Source: an uncultured Pseudomonadales bacterium
GTDB taxonomy: Bacteria; Pseudomonadota; Gammaproteobacteria; Pseudomonadales; Pseudohongiellaceae
Length of the DNA: 64,000 bases
Assembly (NCBI GenBank): GCA_943789485.1
Contig: CALSUH010000012.1
Span: forward strand, 1-64,000
Direction: 5' to 3'
The notes beneath the pieces were generated by a model. The model was not told where the DNA came from. It saw only the letters and a program-made list of their open reading frames with translations, and did no database searches. The stretch's first letter is position 1, and every line of letters begins with the position of its first letter. Made by a program: the position numbers and the translations under genes. Shown one piece after another: positions 1 to 8,799 of this stretch.

Positions 1-1
1 G

Positions 2-1192
2 CGGTCTATTCACGAACAGATTCACAATTCCCGAGCGCTGGAATATTTTGGTATTGACCAAGCCCTTGTAGACAGTGCGCCAGAATCGATACGCGCACAA
101 ACTAATCTCGAAGAAGGACACTTCTGGGAGCAAGGACAAGGTTTGATTGTTGGCACTGTCTTTGCGGATCTCTTTCGCCCAGATCGCTATCTACCTGCTC
201 TGCAAGAAGCAGAAAATTATTGGCATGCAGCAGGCAGTACTTTGGTCGCCGAACCAGGAGGAAGTTCGTCACCGGCACGGTTAGAGATGCAGAATCAGGT
301 ACTCGGTGATGCGCAGACTCCTTTTCGCATGTACTACATTGCAGATGGCAGACCAGCAGTTGCCAATTTTTCTGAAGATCAAGTTATTACTGAGACTGAA
401 AAACTCTACTCTGCCGCCAAAGGCACGACTGAATATCTTCCTCAACAGGTAAAACTCTTTGCCGATGGCGCAATGTTCAGTCAGTTGATGCAAATGAGTG
501 AAGGATATCTTGATGGTCACCATGGTGAGTGGATGATGGATCCAGAAGTATTCGCAAAAGCTTTTCGCATTTATTGGGATGCTGGTTTCCAGATTCATGT
601 TCACCAGAACGGTGATGCCGGACTCGACATGGTTCTCGATAATCTTGACGCGAATATGCAGCGCAATTTCCGTGAAGATCATCGTACGGTAATCGTTCAT
701 TTCGGTTTTTCTCGCCCAGACCAAGTGGACCGTATGGCAAGGCTCGGCGCGCAAGTGAGTGCAAACCCTTTCTATCCAATAATTCTTGCTGACCAATACA
801 GTAAAGTGGGAATAGGAGCCGAACGTGCGCAGGAAATGGTAAGACTTGGAGATGTGGCACGAGCTGGGGTTCCATTGTCTTTGCATTCCGATACTCCAAT
901 GGCTTCTGGCCAACCTTTAAGACTTATGTCAAATGCAGTAAATCGAATTACAGTCGGCGGTAATCTAGCTGGGCCGACGCAGCGCATTAGCGCAGAAGCG
1001 GCTCTACGAGCTGTGACATTAGGGGCAGCTCACTCTCTTAGATTGGAAGAGGAAGTTGGTTCCATTACTCCAGGCAAGCTCGCAAACATCACAGTTCTTG
1101 CAGAAAACCCACTGAAGGTTTCACCAGAAACAATTGGAGACATTAAGATATGGGGAACGATCCATGAAGGAAGAGTTTTTCCACTTCAGTAA
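2..1192 (+). CDS. Amidohydrolase family 3 (YtcJ-like), 5' end outside window
   Basis: The reading frame is open from base 2 without a start codon, so this is the C-terminal 396 residues of a larger metal-dependent amidohydrolase; family members are usually 550-600 residues. Visible family motifs are IHVHQNGDAG (a metal and substrate loop), VIVHFGFSRPDQVDRM with its histidine, and LSLHSDTPMASG, which carries the late catalytic Asp. The C-terminus (LEEEVGSITPGKLANITVL) is the typical composite beta-sandwich end of amidohydrolases. The family hydrolyses amide or N-formyl bonds; the substrate cannot be told here. The missing N-terminus prevents judging export. The next gene is convergent and separated by an inverted repeat that may act as a terminator. 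Confidence 0.85.
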   Translation, partial: RSIHEQIHNSRALEYFGIDQALVDSAPESIRAQTNLEEGHFWEQGQGLIVGTVFADLFRPDRYLPALQEAENYWHAAGSTLVAEPGGSSSPARLEMQNQVLGDAQTPFRMYYIADGRPAVANFSEDQVITETEKLYSAAKGTTEYLPQQVKLFADGAMFSQLMQMSEGYLDGHHGEWMMDPEVFAKAFRIYWDAGFQIHVHQNGDAGLDMVLDNLDANMQRNFREDHRTVIVHFGFSRPDQVDRMARLGAQVSANPFYPIILADQYSKVGIGAERAQEMVRLGDVARAGVPLSLHSDTPMASGQPLRLMSNAVNRITVGGNLAGPTQRISAEAALRAVTLGAAHSLRLEEEVGSITPGKLANITVLAENPLKVSPETIGDIKIWGTIHEGRVFPLQ

Positions 1193-1317
1193 AGCTAGAA
1201 GGAACGTTAAAAGGAATGGGGAGCAGGGCACGTTTTATCGATTTTGTAGTGGCCAAAATTACTGAGCCGCTACAGGAGAAATGATAAATGAAGGAGGGCT
1301 TATTCTTTTGGAAAATT

Positions 1318-1384
1318 AAAGTGGACGGATTTATTTTTGAGGTTTTATGCAGCCGAGATTACAATAATAAATCTGTCCCGCTTT
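1318..1384. repeat. Imperfect inverted repeat, REP/RAYT-like
   Basis: The left arm AAAGTGGACGGATTTATT and the right arm AATAAATCTGTCCCGCTTT are near-perfect inverse complements around a 30-bp loop. The core GGGACAG/GGACGG resembles the arms at 14763-14819 and 13606-13623. It lies between convergent genes, where it could fold in RNA as a terminator. The relation to REP elements mobilised by RAYT transposases is inferred from architecture; no RAYT gene is in the window. Confidence 0.55.
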
Positions 1385-1392
1385 ATCTTAAC

Positions 1393-2805
1393 CTATTCGG
1401 GTGCTGTATTTTTAGCCAGAATTTCAGCTAAACCTTTAACCTGGTCGGCTCCTACGGGAACCTGCAATGTGGAACCCTCTAACTTATAACCAATTGGCTC
1501 TGCTCTACCACCAAGACAATTAGCAAGGAATTGCTCGGAAATTCCCCAGAGTGATTTTGTATTACGAGGTTTTACGATTCCGTGTCCCTCATCAGGGTAT
1601 AAAAGATAGGTAACATCAACGCCAGCCTTTTGCATCTTTTCGACTATTAAATCTGACTGAGCCTGTGGAACACGAGCATCTTCAGCACCCTGCACGACCA
1701 GTACTGGAATCTTTGTCTGATGAGCGAAGTTAACAGGTGAGCGTGATGCCAAAAATTTTAGCCCTTCTTCTGTTCTTGGGTCGCCACCCAAAGTTATGGA
1801 CATCATATCCACATTCCAGTGGGGCATAAATTTTTCCAGGGTTGAAGGGCCAACAATCGAGATAGCACAGGCAAAAACATCAGGCGTCATAGTTGCACCG
1901 ACTAAAGTCGCGTAACCACCATAACTACCGCCTAAAATACCGAAATGACCTTTATCTGCTATGCCTTTGTTAACTGCCCAATCTACTTGATCCAGTAGAT
2001 CCTGATGCATTTTTCCTCCCCATTCTCCATTTTGCGCTGACATGAATTCTTTACCAAATCCAGCTGAACCTCTAAAATTGACAAAAAATGTTGCGTAGCC
2101 ACGGTTCGATAGCCACTGCAATAATCCACCAAAGGCATACTGCGCCCTTTCATCGGATGGACCACCATGAACCAGCATAAGTGATGGCATTGGTTTGTCA
2201 GGAATACCATCTGAGTCTAAATCACTCCCCACTGGAAGAGTGTAATAAGAAATATATTTCAGACCATCGGGGGATGTCATTTCATAGGGGTACATCGGTG
2301 CAAGGGCTATTGATTCATAGTGTGGCGCGGCAGTAAAAAGTTTGGTCATCTTTTTTTGTTTAAGATCAAACAAATAATAAGTAGTTGGGTTATTAGGACC
2401 CATTAATCGAAGCGTCCAAAGATTATTGTCTGCACTTTGACTCTCAACATGTACATCACTGGCCGGATGATATTGCATCATAAAGTCAAGTTCCGCCTGC
2501 AAGGTTTTATCCAGTGCATGCCAAATTGTTCGTTTCCACATACTTGCATAGGCAATGGGCTGATGAGTCTTCTGATCATAAATCACTCTATTGAGATCTG
2601 TACTTGTATCCTCCGCTAATAGCTCTTTTTGTCCAGTCGCTAAATCCCATTTAAATAAACCGTTAGTATCCCTGTTTTTACTGGACACAGCATATAAATA
2701 TTTATTTTCTACTCCCATATGAATAATTTCATTAGAGAAATTTGCTAGAAAATTACCTCTGTCCTCATTCGTCACACTATGGACTTCCCAGACTCTGCTA
2801 GACAC
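1393..2805 (-). pseudogene. S9 prolyl oligopeptidase-family peptidase, N-terminus lost next to IS3
   Basis: This encodes the last 470 residues of an S9-family serine peptidase (the acylaminoacyl/dipeptidyl peptidase group normally has 600-700 residues). The full alpha/beta-hydrolase domain is present: nucleophile elbow GILGGSYGGYAT, catalytic Asp in VVQGAEDARVP and catalytic His in YPDEGHGIVKP. Only the end of the N-terminal beta-propeller remains. The open frame begins with a GTG just inside the right edge of an IS3-family element, whose transposase stop codon lies at 2798-2800 on the same strand. The signal peptide and early propeller blades have therefore been removed or displaced. The remaining piece lacks an export signal and is unlikely to work normally. 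Residual expression from the IS cannot be excluded. Confidence 0.8.
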
Positions 2806-3619
2806 TTCCTAGCTTGGAAAAATAGTCTTCTTCAAACTTAGCTGGAGAAACGCCTCCAGTATGACTATGCCGCTTTATCGGATTGTAAAACATCTCAATA
2901 AAATTAAATATCTCTGTCCTTGCTTCATCTCTAGTAGCGTATATCTTCCTCTTCGTAACCCGCTTCTTGAACGTGGCAAAGAAGCTTTCTGCTACAGCAT
3001 TGTCATGACAGTTTCCCCGCCGACTCATCGATGGCTGAAGATTGTTTGCCTGCAAGAACGCTACGTAATCTGAGCTGCTGTATTGGCTTCCTTGGTCGCT
3101 ATGGACTAACACCTTAGCTTTAGGCTGCCTCTTCCACACTGCCGTCATCAGGGCTCGTATCACTAGGTGGCGATCAATGTTTTTATCCATCGACCAACCA
3201 ACAATGCGTCTCGAAAATAGATCAAGCACTGTCGCGACATACAAAAATCCTTCGTGAGTTCGCACATACGTAATATCACTCACCCAGGCTTGGTTCGGCT
3301 TCTCCGGGCTAAAGTTTCGTTCTAAAACATTGTCGGCAATGCTGCCTATCTTCCCGCCCTTCATGTAGCGACGCTTATAGCCTATTTGGGCTCTAAGCTT
3401 GTTTTCTCGCATAATCCTCGCAACACGATGAACGCTCCAGGCCTCACCCGCATCACGAAGATCTTTGTGAATCCAAGGGCTCCCGTATGTGCCACCACTG
3501 GCTACGTAGAACTCCTTTATTCGTTTTAATAGGCGCTGATCTTCAATAGCGTGATCTGAGAGAGGCTTCTCTAGCCAAGCATAAAAACCGCTTCTATGAA
3601 GTTTAAATACGCGGCACAT
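2798..3619 (-). CDS. IS3-family transposase OrfB (DDE integrase domain)
   Basis: The 273-residue product (longer if made by frameshift from orfA) starts with an HTH_21-like segment (HRSGFYAWLEKPL) and continues into an rve integrase core. The catalytic triad is intact: D in WVSDITYV, D in VHSDQGSQY and E in CHDNAVAESFF. The same frame continues upstream of the ATG as FIRDHRREFSIEA back to a slippery run at 3700-3706. This is the usual IS3 arrangement, in which OrfB is made as a -1 frameshift OrfAB fusion. Since most of orfA is gone the fusion cannot form here. The protein would catalyse cut-and-paste or copy-out transposition in an intact element. Confidence 0.88.
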   Translation of the reverse strand: MCRVFKLHRSGFYAWLEKPLSDHAIEDQRLLKRIKEFYVASGGTYGSPWIHKDLRDAGEAWSVHRVARIMRENKLRAQIGYKRRYMKGGKIGSIADNVLERNFSPEKPNQAWVSDITYVRTHEGFLYVATVLDLFSRRIVGWSMDKNIDRHLVIRALMTAVWKRQPKAKVLVHSDQGSQYSSSDYVAFLQANNLQPSMSRRGNCHDNAVAESFFATFKKRVTKRKIYATRDEARTEIFNFIEMFYNPIKRHSHTGGVSPAKFEEDYFSKLGSV

Positions 3620-3666
3620 GGCCTCAATGGAAAACTCACGACGATGATCACGAATGAAGGCGTACT

Positions 3667-3740
3667 TTACTCGTGGTCGCTGGCAAAGTACGCGGCGGCC
3701 TTTTTTAGAATGTCGCGCTCCTCTGTCATTCGCTTAACGT
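3667..3740 (-). pseudogene. 3' remnant of IS3 orfA with A6G frameshift signal
   Basis: On the minus strand the frame reads NVKRMTEERDILKKAAAYFA and then SDHE followed by a stop, the conserved C-terminal tail of IS3-group OrfA. The slippery heptamer A AAA AAG lies at 3706-3700 over the two lysines, exactly where programmed -1 frameshifting yields OrfAB. Upstream coding sequence, including the helix-turn-helix, is absent and replaced by non-coding tandem repeats. Confidence 0.75.
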
Positions 3741-3848
3741 TAATTAGGGACACTAACAATTTAACAACTTAGCCGTTAATTAGGGACACTAACAATTTAA
3801 CAACTTAGTAAAAAAGACAAGGGGACACTAACAAGATAACAACGTAAC
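3738..3848. repeat. Two tandem 36-bp half-elements plus one variant arm
   Basis: CGTTAATTAGGGACACTAAC followed by AATTTAACAACTTAG occurs at 3738-3772 and again at 3774-3808. A variant arm, GGGGACACTAACAAGATAAC, begins at 3821. These are the left and the complement of the right arms of the 103-bp palindromic elements at 24740-24842 and 25214-25316, so here only half-sites are present. They have replaced the 5' end of the IS3 orfA. Confidence 0.8.
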
Positions 3849-3942
3849 AGATTGAGTTGATTGAACGCTCTTAACTTTTCCATTTACTGCTTGCTGCCAA
3901 GTAGGGCGGCAGGGCACGCGGCGGCCTGATATTCCAAACAAT

Positions 3943-4099
3943 ACAAACTTGCCCGAATTTTCAGATCGAACATCGGCTAGGGTAGTCAATAGTGTGGAAA
4001 TGCAGGGAGATTTACGAGGTTTTCGGGGGAGGCAAAATACTATTTCATGCAAAGGAGGCATAGACTAGGATGGAGATAGCTTTTATCCTACTTATACTC
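3943..4099. repeat. 157-bp dispersed repeat, copy A
   Basis: The sequence from ACAAACTTGCCCGAATTT to TCCTACTTATACTC recurs at 25326-25484 with about a dozen differences, some of them small indels. Both copies sit on the same strand, 3' of the GGGACACTAAC repeats, and both end immediately before a membrane or exported protein gene. The first ATG of the long open frame at 4070 lies inside the repeat, so that ATG is probably not the original start of the downstream gene. Confidence 0.85.
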
Positions 4100-4276
4100 A
4101 TAACTAGCCAGTATTTATTTTCCGTTATTCTACTAGTTAGAATTTTCCCTCATTTTCTAATTTCATTGCCTGTTAGTAGCGCTTGCTCGCCATCATTGAC
4201 TCAACTACCTCTAACGCCTAAAGTCCCACTAAGCACACATTCACCCGTTAGTCAGGATCTCAGACAGCTCACCTCT

Positions 4277-5449
4277 ATGTTTACTCAAGGTTTTGATTTT
4301 ATCGCGGCTATGTTCGGCCTGTGCGGTGTTCTAGTTTGGACTGAACACCGCTATCAGGTGGCTTTTTTCCGCTGGTTTCCTTCTATAGTGCTCGTCATGT
4401 TCGGATCGATGGCTCTCTACACGATTGGACTATGGGAATTCACGGATGAAGTTCGTGCAGCACGGGAAACGCTGAGAGACAATCTCATTCCTGCGATGCT
4501 GTTTCTAATGTCACTGAAGTTCAATTTGGTTGTGATTAAGAAACTTGGCGCGCGATTGATTGCCTTATGTCTTGCATCCACCTTATCCATCATGCTCGGC
4601 TTTATTATCACTCACCAGATCATGCATGGATTTCTTGGTGATGAAACACCACTTACCTTTGCCACCATGTCTGCTGGCTGGACAGGCGGCACTCAAAACT
4701 TTCGTCGCCGTAAAGGAAGCACTTTCCGTCACCGATGAAGCGATGACTTACACTTTACTCATGGGCGCACTGTGCTATTCGTTTTGGCTGGTTGTCATTC
4801 TTGCTTTGAAACCCTTTAAGGCTAGGTTCGACAAATTCCTGCGAGCTGATGACAGCGGGCTGGATGACATGTTCTAGGTTCTACTGAAAGCCAATTCCAA
4901 AGAACAGAAACTAGACTTACCCTCTCTAATGATGATGCTGGGTCTGTCCCTTTTAGTTGCTTCGTTTAGCAACCATTTGGGTGCTGCCATATGCATCTGT
5001 TGGCCTCACTGAGCCCGATGATCTGGATAATAATTATTTCTTCAGGGCTCGGGATGGCCACCGCTCCAACCGCACTTGGCACAATGCCTGGAAGTGAAGA
5101 AATTTCTGGCGCGATGTTATATGTGATAGTGGCACTTATAGGCGCTGAAGTAAGTCTAGGAGCCATAAGTCAGGCGCCCATGTATATTCTTTCAGGGTTT
5201 ATGATTCTCACGATTCATGGCGCCTTGCTCCTGTTTGCTGCACGGCTATTGCGAATGAACCTGCTACTCACAGGCATAGCTTCCATAGCAAATATCGGTA
5301 GTGCTCCTTCCGCAGCAGTAGTCGGCGCCGCTTATGGCCGCGAACTCGTTCCTGTCGCAATAGTTATGGCTCTGATTGGATCCATGATCGGCTCCTTTGT
5401 AGGGCTTGCTGTTTCTGAGGTTCTACTCTGGCTCACTCCATCAATTTAG
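4277..5449 (+). pseudogene. DUF819 (YjcL-type) membrane protein, broken
   Basis: Three pieces in two frames together make a typical DUF819 polytopic membrane protein of about 390 residues. Piece one runs to about 4700 and includes NLIPAMLFLMSLKFNL and AGWTGGTQNF. Piece two (VAVKEALSVTDEAM) begins after a one-base shift near 4700 and meets an in-frame TAG at 4875-4877. After that stop the same frame continues as LLKANSKEQKLDL to about 4985. Piece three, from 4991, holds ANIGSAPSAAVVGAAYGREL and the final helices. The open frame can be extended back to 4070, but that start lies in the dispersed repeat, so 4277 is preferred. Two frameshifts plus a nonsense codon make real decay more likely than a sequencing slip. 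DUF819 proteins are putative transporters of unknown substrate. Confidence 0.8.
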
Positions 5450-5471
5450 CATTCGATGCTAGGAAGGTTTT

Positions 5472-5951
5472 ATGTGTCAAAAATATATAACTCACTGTAT
5501 TCGAATTTTGTTCGCAGCAGTAATGCTAGCAGGGTGCTCTCCCGCTTCTGTTGATACAACTGAAGATCTGAGATCTCTCGAACAAGCCGCTATCGCCTAC
5601 TCTGCTGCCGCAAGCGCCAAGGATGCTGCTGCCGTCATATCCATGTACGATGAGAGTGTTCTTATGGTGCCACCCAATGCTGAATTTGTAGACGGACCAC
5701 AGAACTTAGCCAATCATCGGTTCGGGTTCATTGAAACAGCCGGTATACAGCTCGAGTTTGAACTAGTACGCGCAGAAGTCTCAGATGCAGGTGATATGGG
5801 GTGGACGCTTGCCGTTGGTGACATCACTATTCCAACAGAAACTGGAACGCCGGATAAGGACATAGTTCGAGATTTTCACACCTGGAAAAAACAGAGTGAT
5901 GGATCATGGAAAGTCGTTATCGATATGTGGAATTCGGGCATTATCGAGTAG
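5472..5951 (+). CDS. DUF4440/SnoaL-like lipoprotein
   Basis: The 159-residue protein begins with a lipoprotein signal peptide ending in the lipobox LAGC (Cys22), so it should be anchored to a membrane on the periplasmic side. The rest resembles the NTF2-like DUF4440 fold: an N-terminal helix with YSAAASAKDAAAVISMY and DESVLMVPPN, then beta-strands ending in the family-typical WKVVIDMWNSG. Members are often annotated as ketosteroid-isomerase-like with unknown substrates. It starts 23 bp after the broken DUF819 gene and may have been its operon partner. No catalytic assignment is possible. Confidence 0.8.
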   Translation: MCQKYITHCIRILFAAVMLAGCSPASVDTTEDLRSLEQAAIAYSAAASAKDAAAVISMYDESVLMVPPNAEFVDGPQNLANHRFGFIETAGIQLEFELVRAEVSDAGDMGWTLAVGDITIPTETGTPDKDIVRDFHTWKKQSDGSWKVVIDMWNSGIIE

Positions 5952-6166
5952 GCAGTCGAATCATTACACCACAAACAAGCCTAAACCTGTTTGGGTTCTT
6001 CTGTCCCGAGCCGCCATCTTCTTTTATCCATCACACAGAATACGCACCTCATAATCTTAAAATATTAAATTGTGGGTGTTTCTCTATATTGTAGAAAGTA
6101 TTTTAGTTATAACTAAAACTAAGGTATTTTTAGACCGACCCCACTTATTGAGTACAGGTGAAAAAA

Positions 6167-7384
6167 ATGGAGCGCATTAATAAAAAAGTGGCTGTGCTAT
6201 TTGCATTCATTCCGATTGTCATAGTATTCGCACAAGATTTCACGCCCAGTGTATTTGACCGACCCAGTGTTCCGATCCCAATGAATACGGCAGATCCAAG
6301 CTACGATTTATGGAGTCAATTGCGAGATGACTCGGGAGACCCCGTTCGTGAACCCGGCCCCTTTTATCCTGGCACAAGATCGGGGGCACTTACCTTCTTC
6401 AACCTACCGATGGCGGCAAATCCCGAGGATTTGATAGCTGGAGAAGTCGATGTAGCTATTCTAGGCGCAACAATCGACATGGGTGTAGGGATGCGCGGCG
6501 CGAGATATGGGCCTAATGCCATAAGAGGAAGTATTACTGCGGGGGGTGGGAATCTGCCACATATGCATACCGGTATTGCCTGGAAGCAAGAACTGAAAGT
6601 CGTTGATTACGGCAATGCGCCCATCGACAGATTCAGCACAGAACGCAGTATGCCAATGGTGCGAGAATTAGTTAGAGAAATTGCGTCAACCGGAGCTATA
6701 CCTCTTATCATTGGGGGAGATCACTCTTTGGAATATCCAGACGTTGCTGCAGTGGCAGACATTTATGGCAAGGAAAATGTGGGTGTTATTCATTTCGATG
6801 CTCACTACGATGCCGCTACTGAAGGCTATGGCGGACACCTTATTTCCCATGCTCAACCTATCGCTTTGTTGATTGAGGAAGGCCATATACTGGGTGAAAA
6901 CTACATACAAGTCGGGCTACGAGGCTATTGGCCAGGTGAAGATGGATTCGAGTGGATGCGCGAAAACAATTTTCGCTATCACACTATGGCTGAAATAGAA
7001 CGAGATGGCTGGGATGCCGTGATGGAGCGAATCCTGGCTGAAGCCAACGATGGCCCAGAGTATTTATATGTGTCATTCGATATTGATGTGTTGGACCCAG
7101 CATATACGCCAGGCACTGGAACTCCAGTATCAGGAGGATTAACACCGAGGGAAATGTTTCCGTTGATCAGAGCTCTGTGCACTGAAAATAATTTAGTAGG
7201 GTTCGAACTAGTCGAGCTTAATCCCTTGGTTGACCCGGGATACACAACGGTCCTGAATTCAAGCGCTCTGGTGCAAGAATGTCTTACGGGAATTGCGATG
7301 CGTAAGTCTGGTATAAGCGATGGAGGTTATCTGAACCCGCTAACGGTGGAGGACGCTATTCCTGACCCTCCTTCTCTGAACTAG
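6167..7384 (+). CDS. Exported agmatinase/ureohydrolase-family enzyme
   Basis: A binuclear-Mn ureohydrolase of about 405 residues. The metal motifs are all present: IIGGDHSLEYP, VIHFDAHYDA and VSFDIDVLDPAYTPGTGTP followed by GGLTPRE. The family cleaves guanidino groups (agmatine, arginine, guanidinobutyrate, proclavaminate) to release urea. Unusually, residues 1-21 form a signal peptide (KKVAVLFAFIPIVIVFAQ), so the enzyme should act outside the cytoplasm, and about 70 residues precede the catalytic core. An upstream GTG at 6158 is possible, but AGGTGA lies about 6 bases before the ATG at 6167, which I prefer. It stands alone between a lipoprotein gene and a threonine aldolase gene. The exact substrate is unknown. 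Confidence 0.85.
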   Translation: MERINKKVAVLFAFIPIVIVFAQDFTPSVFDRPSVPIPMNTADPSYDLWSQLRDDSGDPVREPGPFYPGTRSGALTFFNLPMAANPEDLIAGEVDVAILGATIDMGVGMRGARYGPNAIRGSITAGGGNLPHMHTGIAWKQELKVVDYGNAPIDRFSTERSMPMVRELVREIASTGAIPLIIGGDHSLEYPDVAAVADIYGKENVGVIHFDAHYDAATEGYGGHLISHAQPIALLIEEGHILGENYIQVGLRGYWPGEDGFEWMRENNFRYHTMAEIERDGWDAVMERILAEANDGPEYLYVSFDIDVLDPAYTPGTGTPVSGGLTPREMFPLIRALCTENNLVGFELVELNPLVDPGYTTVLNSSALVQECLTGIAMRKSGISDGGYLNPLTVEDAIPDPPSLN

Positions 7385-7664
7385 AACAAGAGAGCCATCA
7401 AAAAAAATACTGCTAACTAATTCGTTCAATCGCTCAAGCGATAGAAACAAAAAGGTAAGAGTAAAAATTCAAAAGTTATAGAGTTCTTGATTTGCAATCT
7501 ATGGCACACTTCCTGCGATTAAGTGCTGGCATGGTTTCTAAACTTTGCAATGTAACAAGTGATGTTGAAAATATGCTCGACTGGCGGGCATTGTATGTCA
7601 ACAATCTCAAGAGCAGATACGGCAATATATTACTGTTCCTACAGAATAGAAGAAAACGGTGAAC

Positions 7665-8690
7665 ATGTACGACTTTTATAGCGACACAAAATCCATACCG
7701 ACCAAGGAAATGCTTGAATCGATTGTTTCAGCGCCATTGGGCGATGAACAAAAGGCCGAGGATCCTACAACAGCGAAGTTGGAGACCCGAGTTGCCAAGC
7801 TTCTTGGAAAAGAAGCCGCCGTGTTCATGATTTCTGGCACGATGTGTAATGAGATTGCGGTCAAAGTGCACTGTGATCCTGGGGACGAAGTTATTTGTGA
7901 TGCGTCTTCTCATCTTTTAAATTTCGAGTGTGGGTCGCCAGCGGCACTGAGCGGCGTTTTGCTTAACCCCCTGCAGGGTACAAATGGAATCTTCACTTCA
8001 GCGGATGTAAAAAATGCTATTCGGCCTAAATCTCGTTATATGCCAATAAGTAAGATGCTTCTGGTTGAACAGACCGCCAATTTGGGTGGGGGTGCAGTAT
8101 GGCCACTGGAAACAATAGACGCCGTCGTTGGAGAAGCAAAGAGCCATGGCCTCGTCGCCCACATGGATGGCGCTAGATTACTTAACGCGGTGGCAAAAAG
8201 TGGAATTTCACCAGCTAGGTATGCTCGAGATTTCGATACCGTTTGGATCGATTTTTCGAAAGGCTTAGGTGCACCTTGTGGTGCGGTGATCGCAGGAACA
8301 ACAGATTTTTGTCTCCAGGCTTGGCGCCAAAAGCAGGCTCTGGGAGGTGCAATGCGTCAATCTGGTGTTCTAGCTGCAGCTTGTCTCTATGCTCTGGATA
8401 ACCATATCGAACAGCAGACTATGGACAATGAATTAGCCGCTTCAATAGGAGAGCGAATAATGGCTTTCCCTCAGATAACCAATGTAATGCCTGTAGACAC
8501 AAACATTATTGTGTTTGACGTGGCGGATAATGCTCCGACGGCGACAGAAATAGTTGATCGCATGAAAGATCGAGGGGTGTTATTGGGCGCTTTTGGTGAA
8601 AGACGATTACGCATTGTGACTTGCCTCAACGTCGATAAAAATGCTGGCGATGCGCTCGTAACCGAATTAGCATCCGTTTTGAGTGATTGA
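7665..8690 (+). CDS. ltaA: Low-specificity L-threonine aldolase (PLP-dependent)
   Basis: A fold-type I PLP enzyme of 341 residues, the usual length. It cleaves L-threonine or L-allo-threonine to glycine and acetaldehyde. Motifs include the N-terminal FYSDTKS, the cofactor-stacking segment SSHLLNFECG, VAHMDGARLLNA carrying the PLP-binding Asp and Arg, and the Schiff-base lysine in DFSKGLGAPCGAVIAG. An in-frame GTG lies 6 bases upstream at 7659. The ATG at 7665 aligns with the family start (MYDFYSDT). The 280-bp region before it has no gene. The symbol is by similarity; serine or phenylserine aldolase activity is equally possible. Confidence 0.88.
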   Translation: MYDFYSDTKSIPTKEMLESIVSAPLGDEQKAEDPTTAKLETRVAKLLGKEAAVFMISGTMCNEIAVKVHCDPGDEVICDASSHLLNFECGSPAALSGVLLNPLQGTNGIFTSADVKNAIRPKSRYMPISKMLLVEQTANLGGGAVWPLETIDAVVGEAKSHGLVAHMDGARLLNAVAKSGISPARYARDFDTVWIDFSKGLGAPCGAVIAGTTDFCLQAWRQKQALGGAMRQSGVLAAACLYALDNHIEQQTMDNELAASIGERIMAFPQITNVMPVDTNIIVFDVADNAPTATEIVDRMKDRGVLLGAFGERRLRIVTCLNVDKNAGDALVTELASVLSD

Positions 8691-8787
8691 TCATCGTAGC
8701 TTCCTTCTTCTCTCTTCCAATCTTTCATTGAGACTCCATTGATCACAAATTTCCAAACCAGTGATGCCTGCTCACACATCCAAAGTC

Positions 8788-8793
8788 AGGAGG
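8788..8793 (+). promoter_or_regulatory. Perfect Shine-Dalgarno selecting a TTG start
   Basis: AGGAGG is followed by six T residues and then TTG at 8800, in frame with the NhaC-like antiporter. Spacing is optimal for the TTG. The upstream GTG (8761) and ATG (8764) have no comparable ribosome-binding site. Confidence 0.6.
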
Positions 8794-8799
8794 TTTTTT

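Larger units (their letters stand above)
2790..3740 (-). mobile_element. Degraded IS3-family insertion sequence
   Basis: It contains a complete-looking orfB and only the last codons of orfA. The orfA start and the left terminal inverted repeat have been replaced by tandem 36-bp repeats beginning at 3738. No clear terminal inverted repeats or target duplication could be assigned, so both boundaries are approximate. The right side abuts a truncated S9 peptidase gene. Without orfA the element is probably immobile. Confidence 0.75.

Noticed and set aside
281..913. A 210-codon frame on the minus strand inside the amidohydrolase gene
   Set aside because: It is antisense to a well-conserved coding region, has no recognisable domain and no ribosome-binding site.
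3738..3848. Spaced repeats that could suggest a CRISPR array
   Set aside because: There are only two full units with a one-base spacer, the repeats match arms of a palindromic element, and no cas genes occur in the window.
3828..4061. A 77-codon minus-strand frame overlapping repeat copy A
   Set aside because: The frame is not kept in copy B of the repeat at 25326, so it is not under coding selection.
4070..4276. ATG 4070 as start of the DUF819 gene
   Set aside because: The ATG and first codons lie in the dispersed repeat and recur in front of an unrelated gene at 25455, and the intervening residues do not resemble DUF819.
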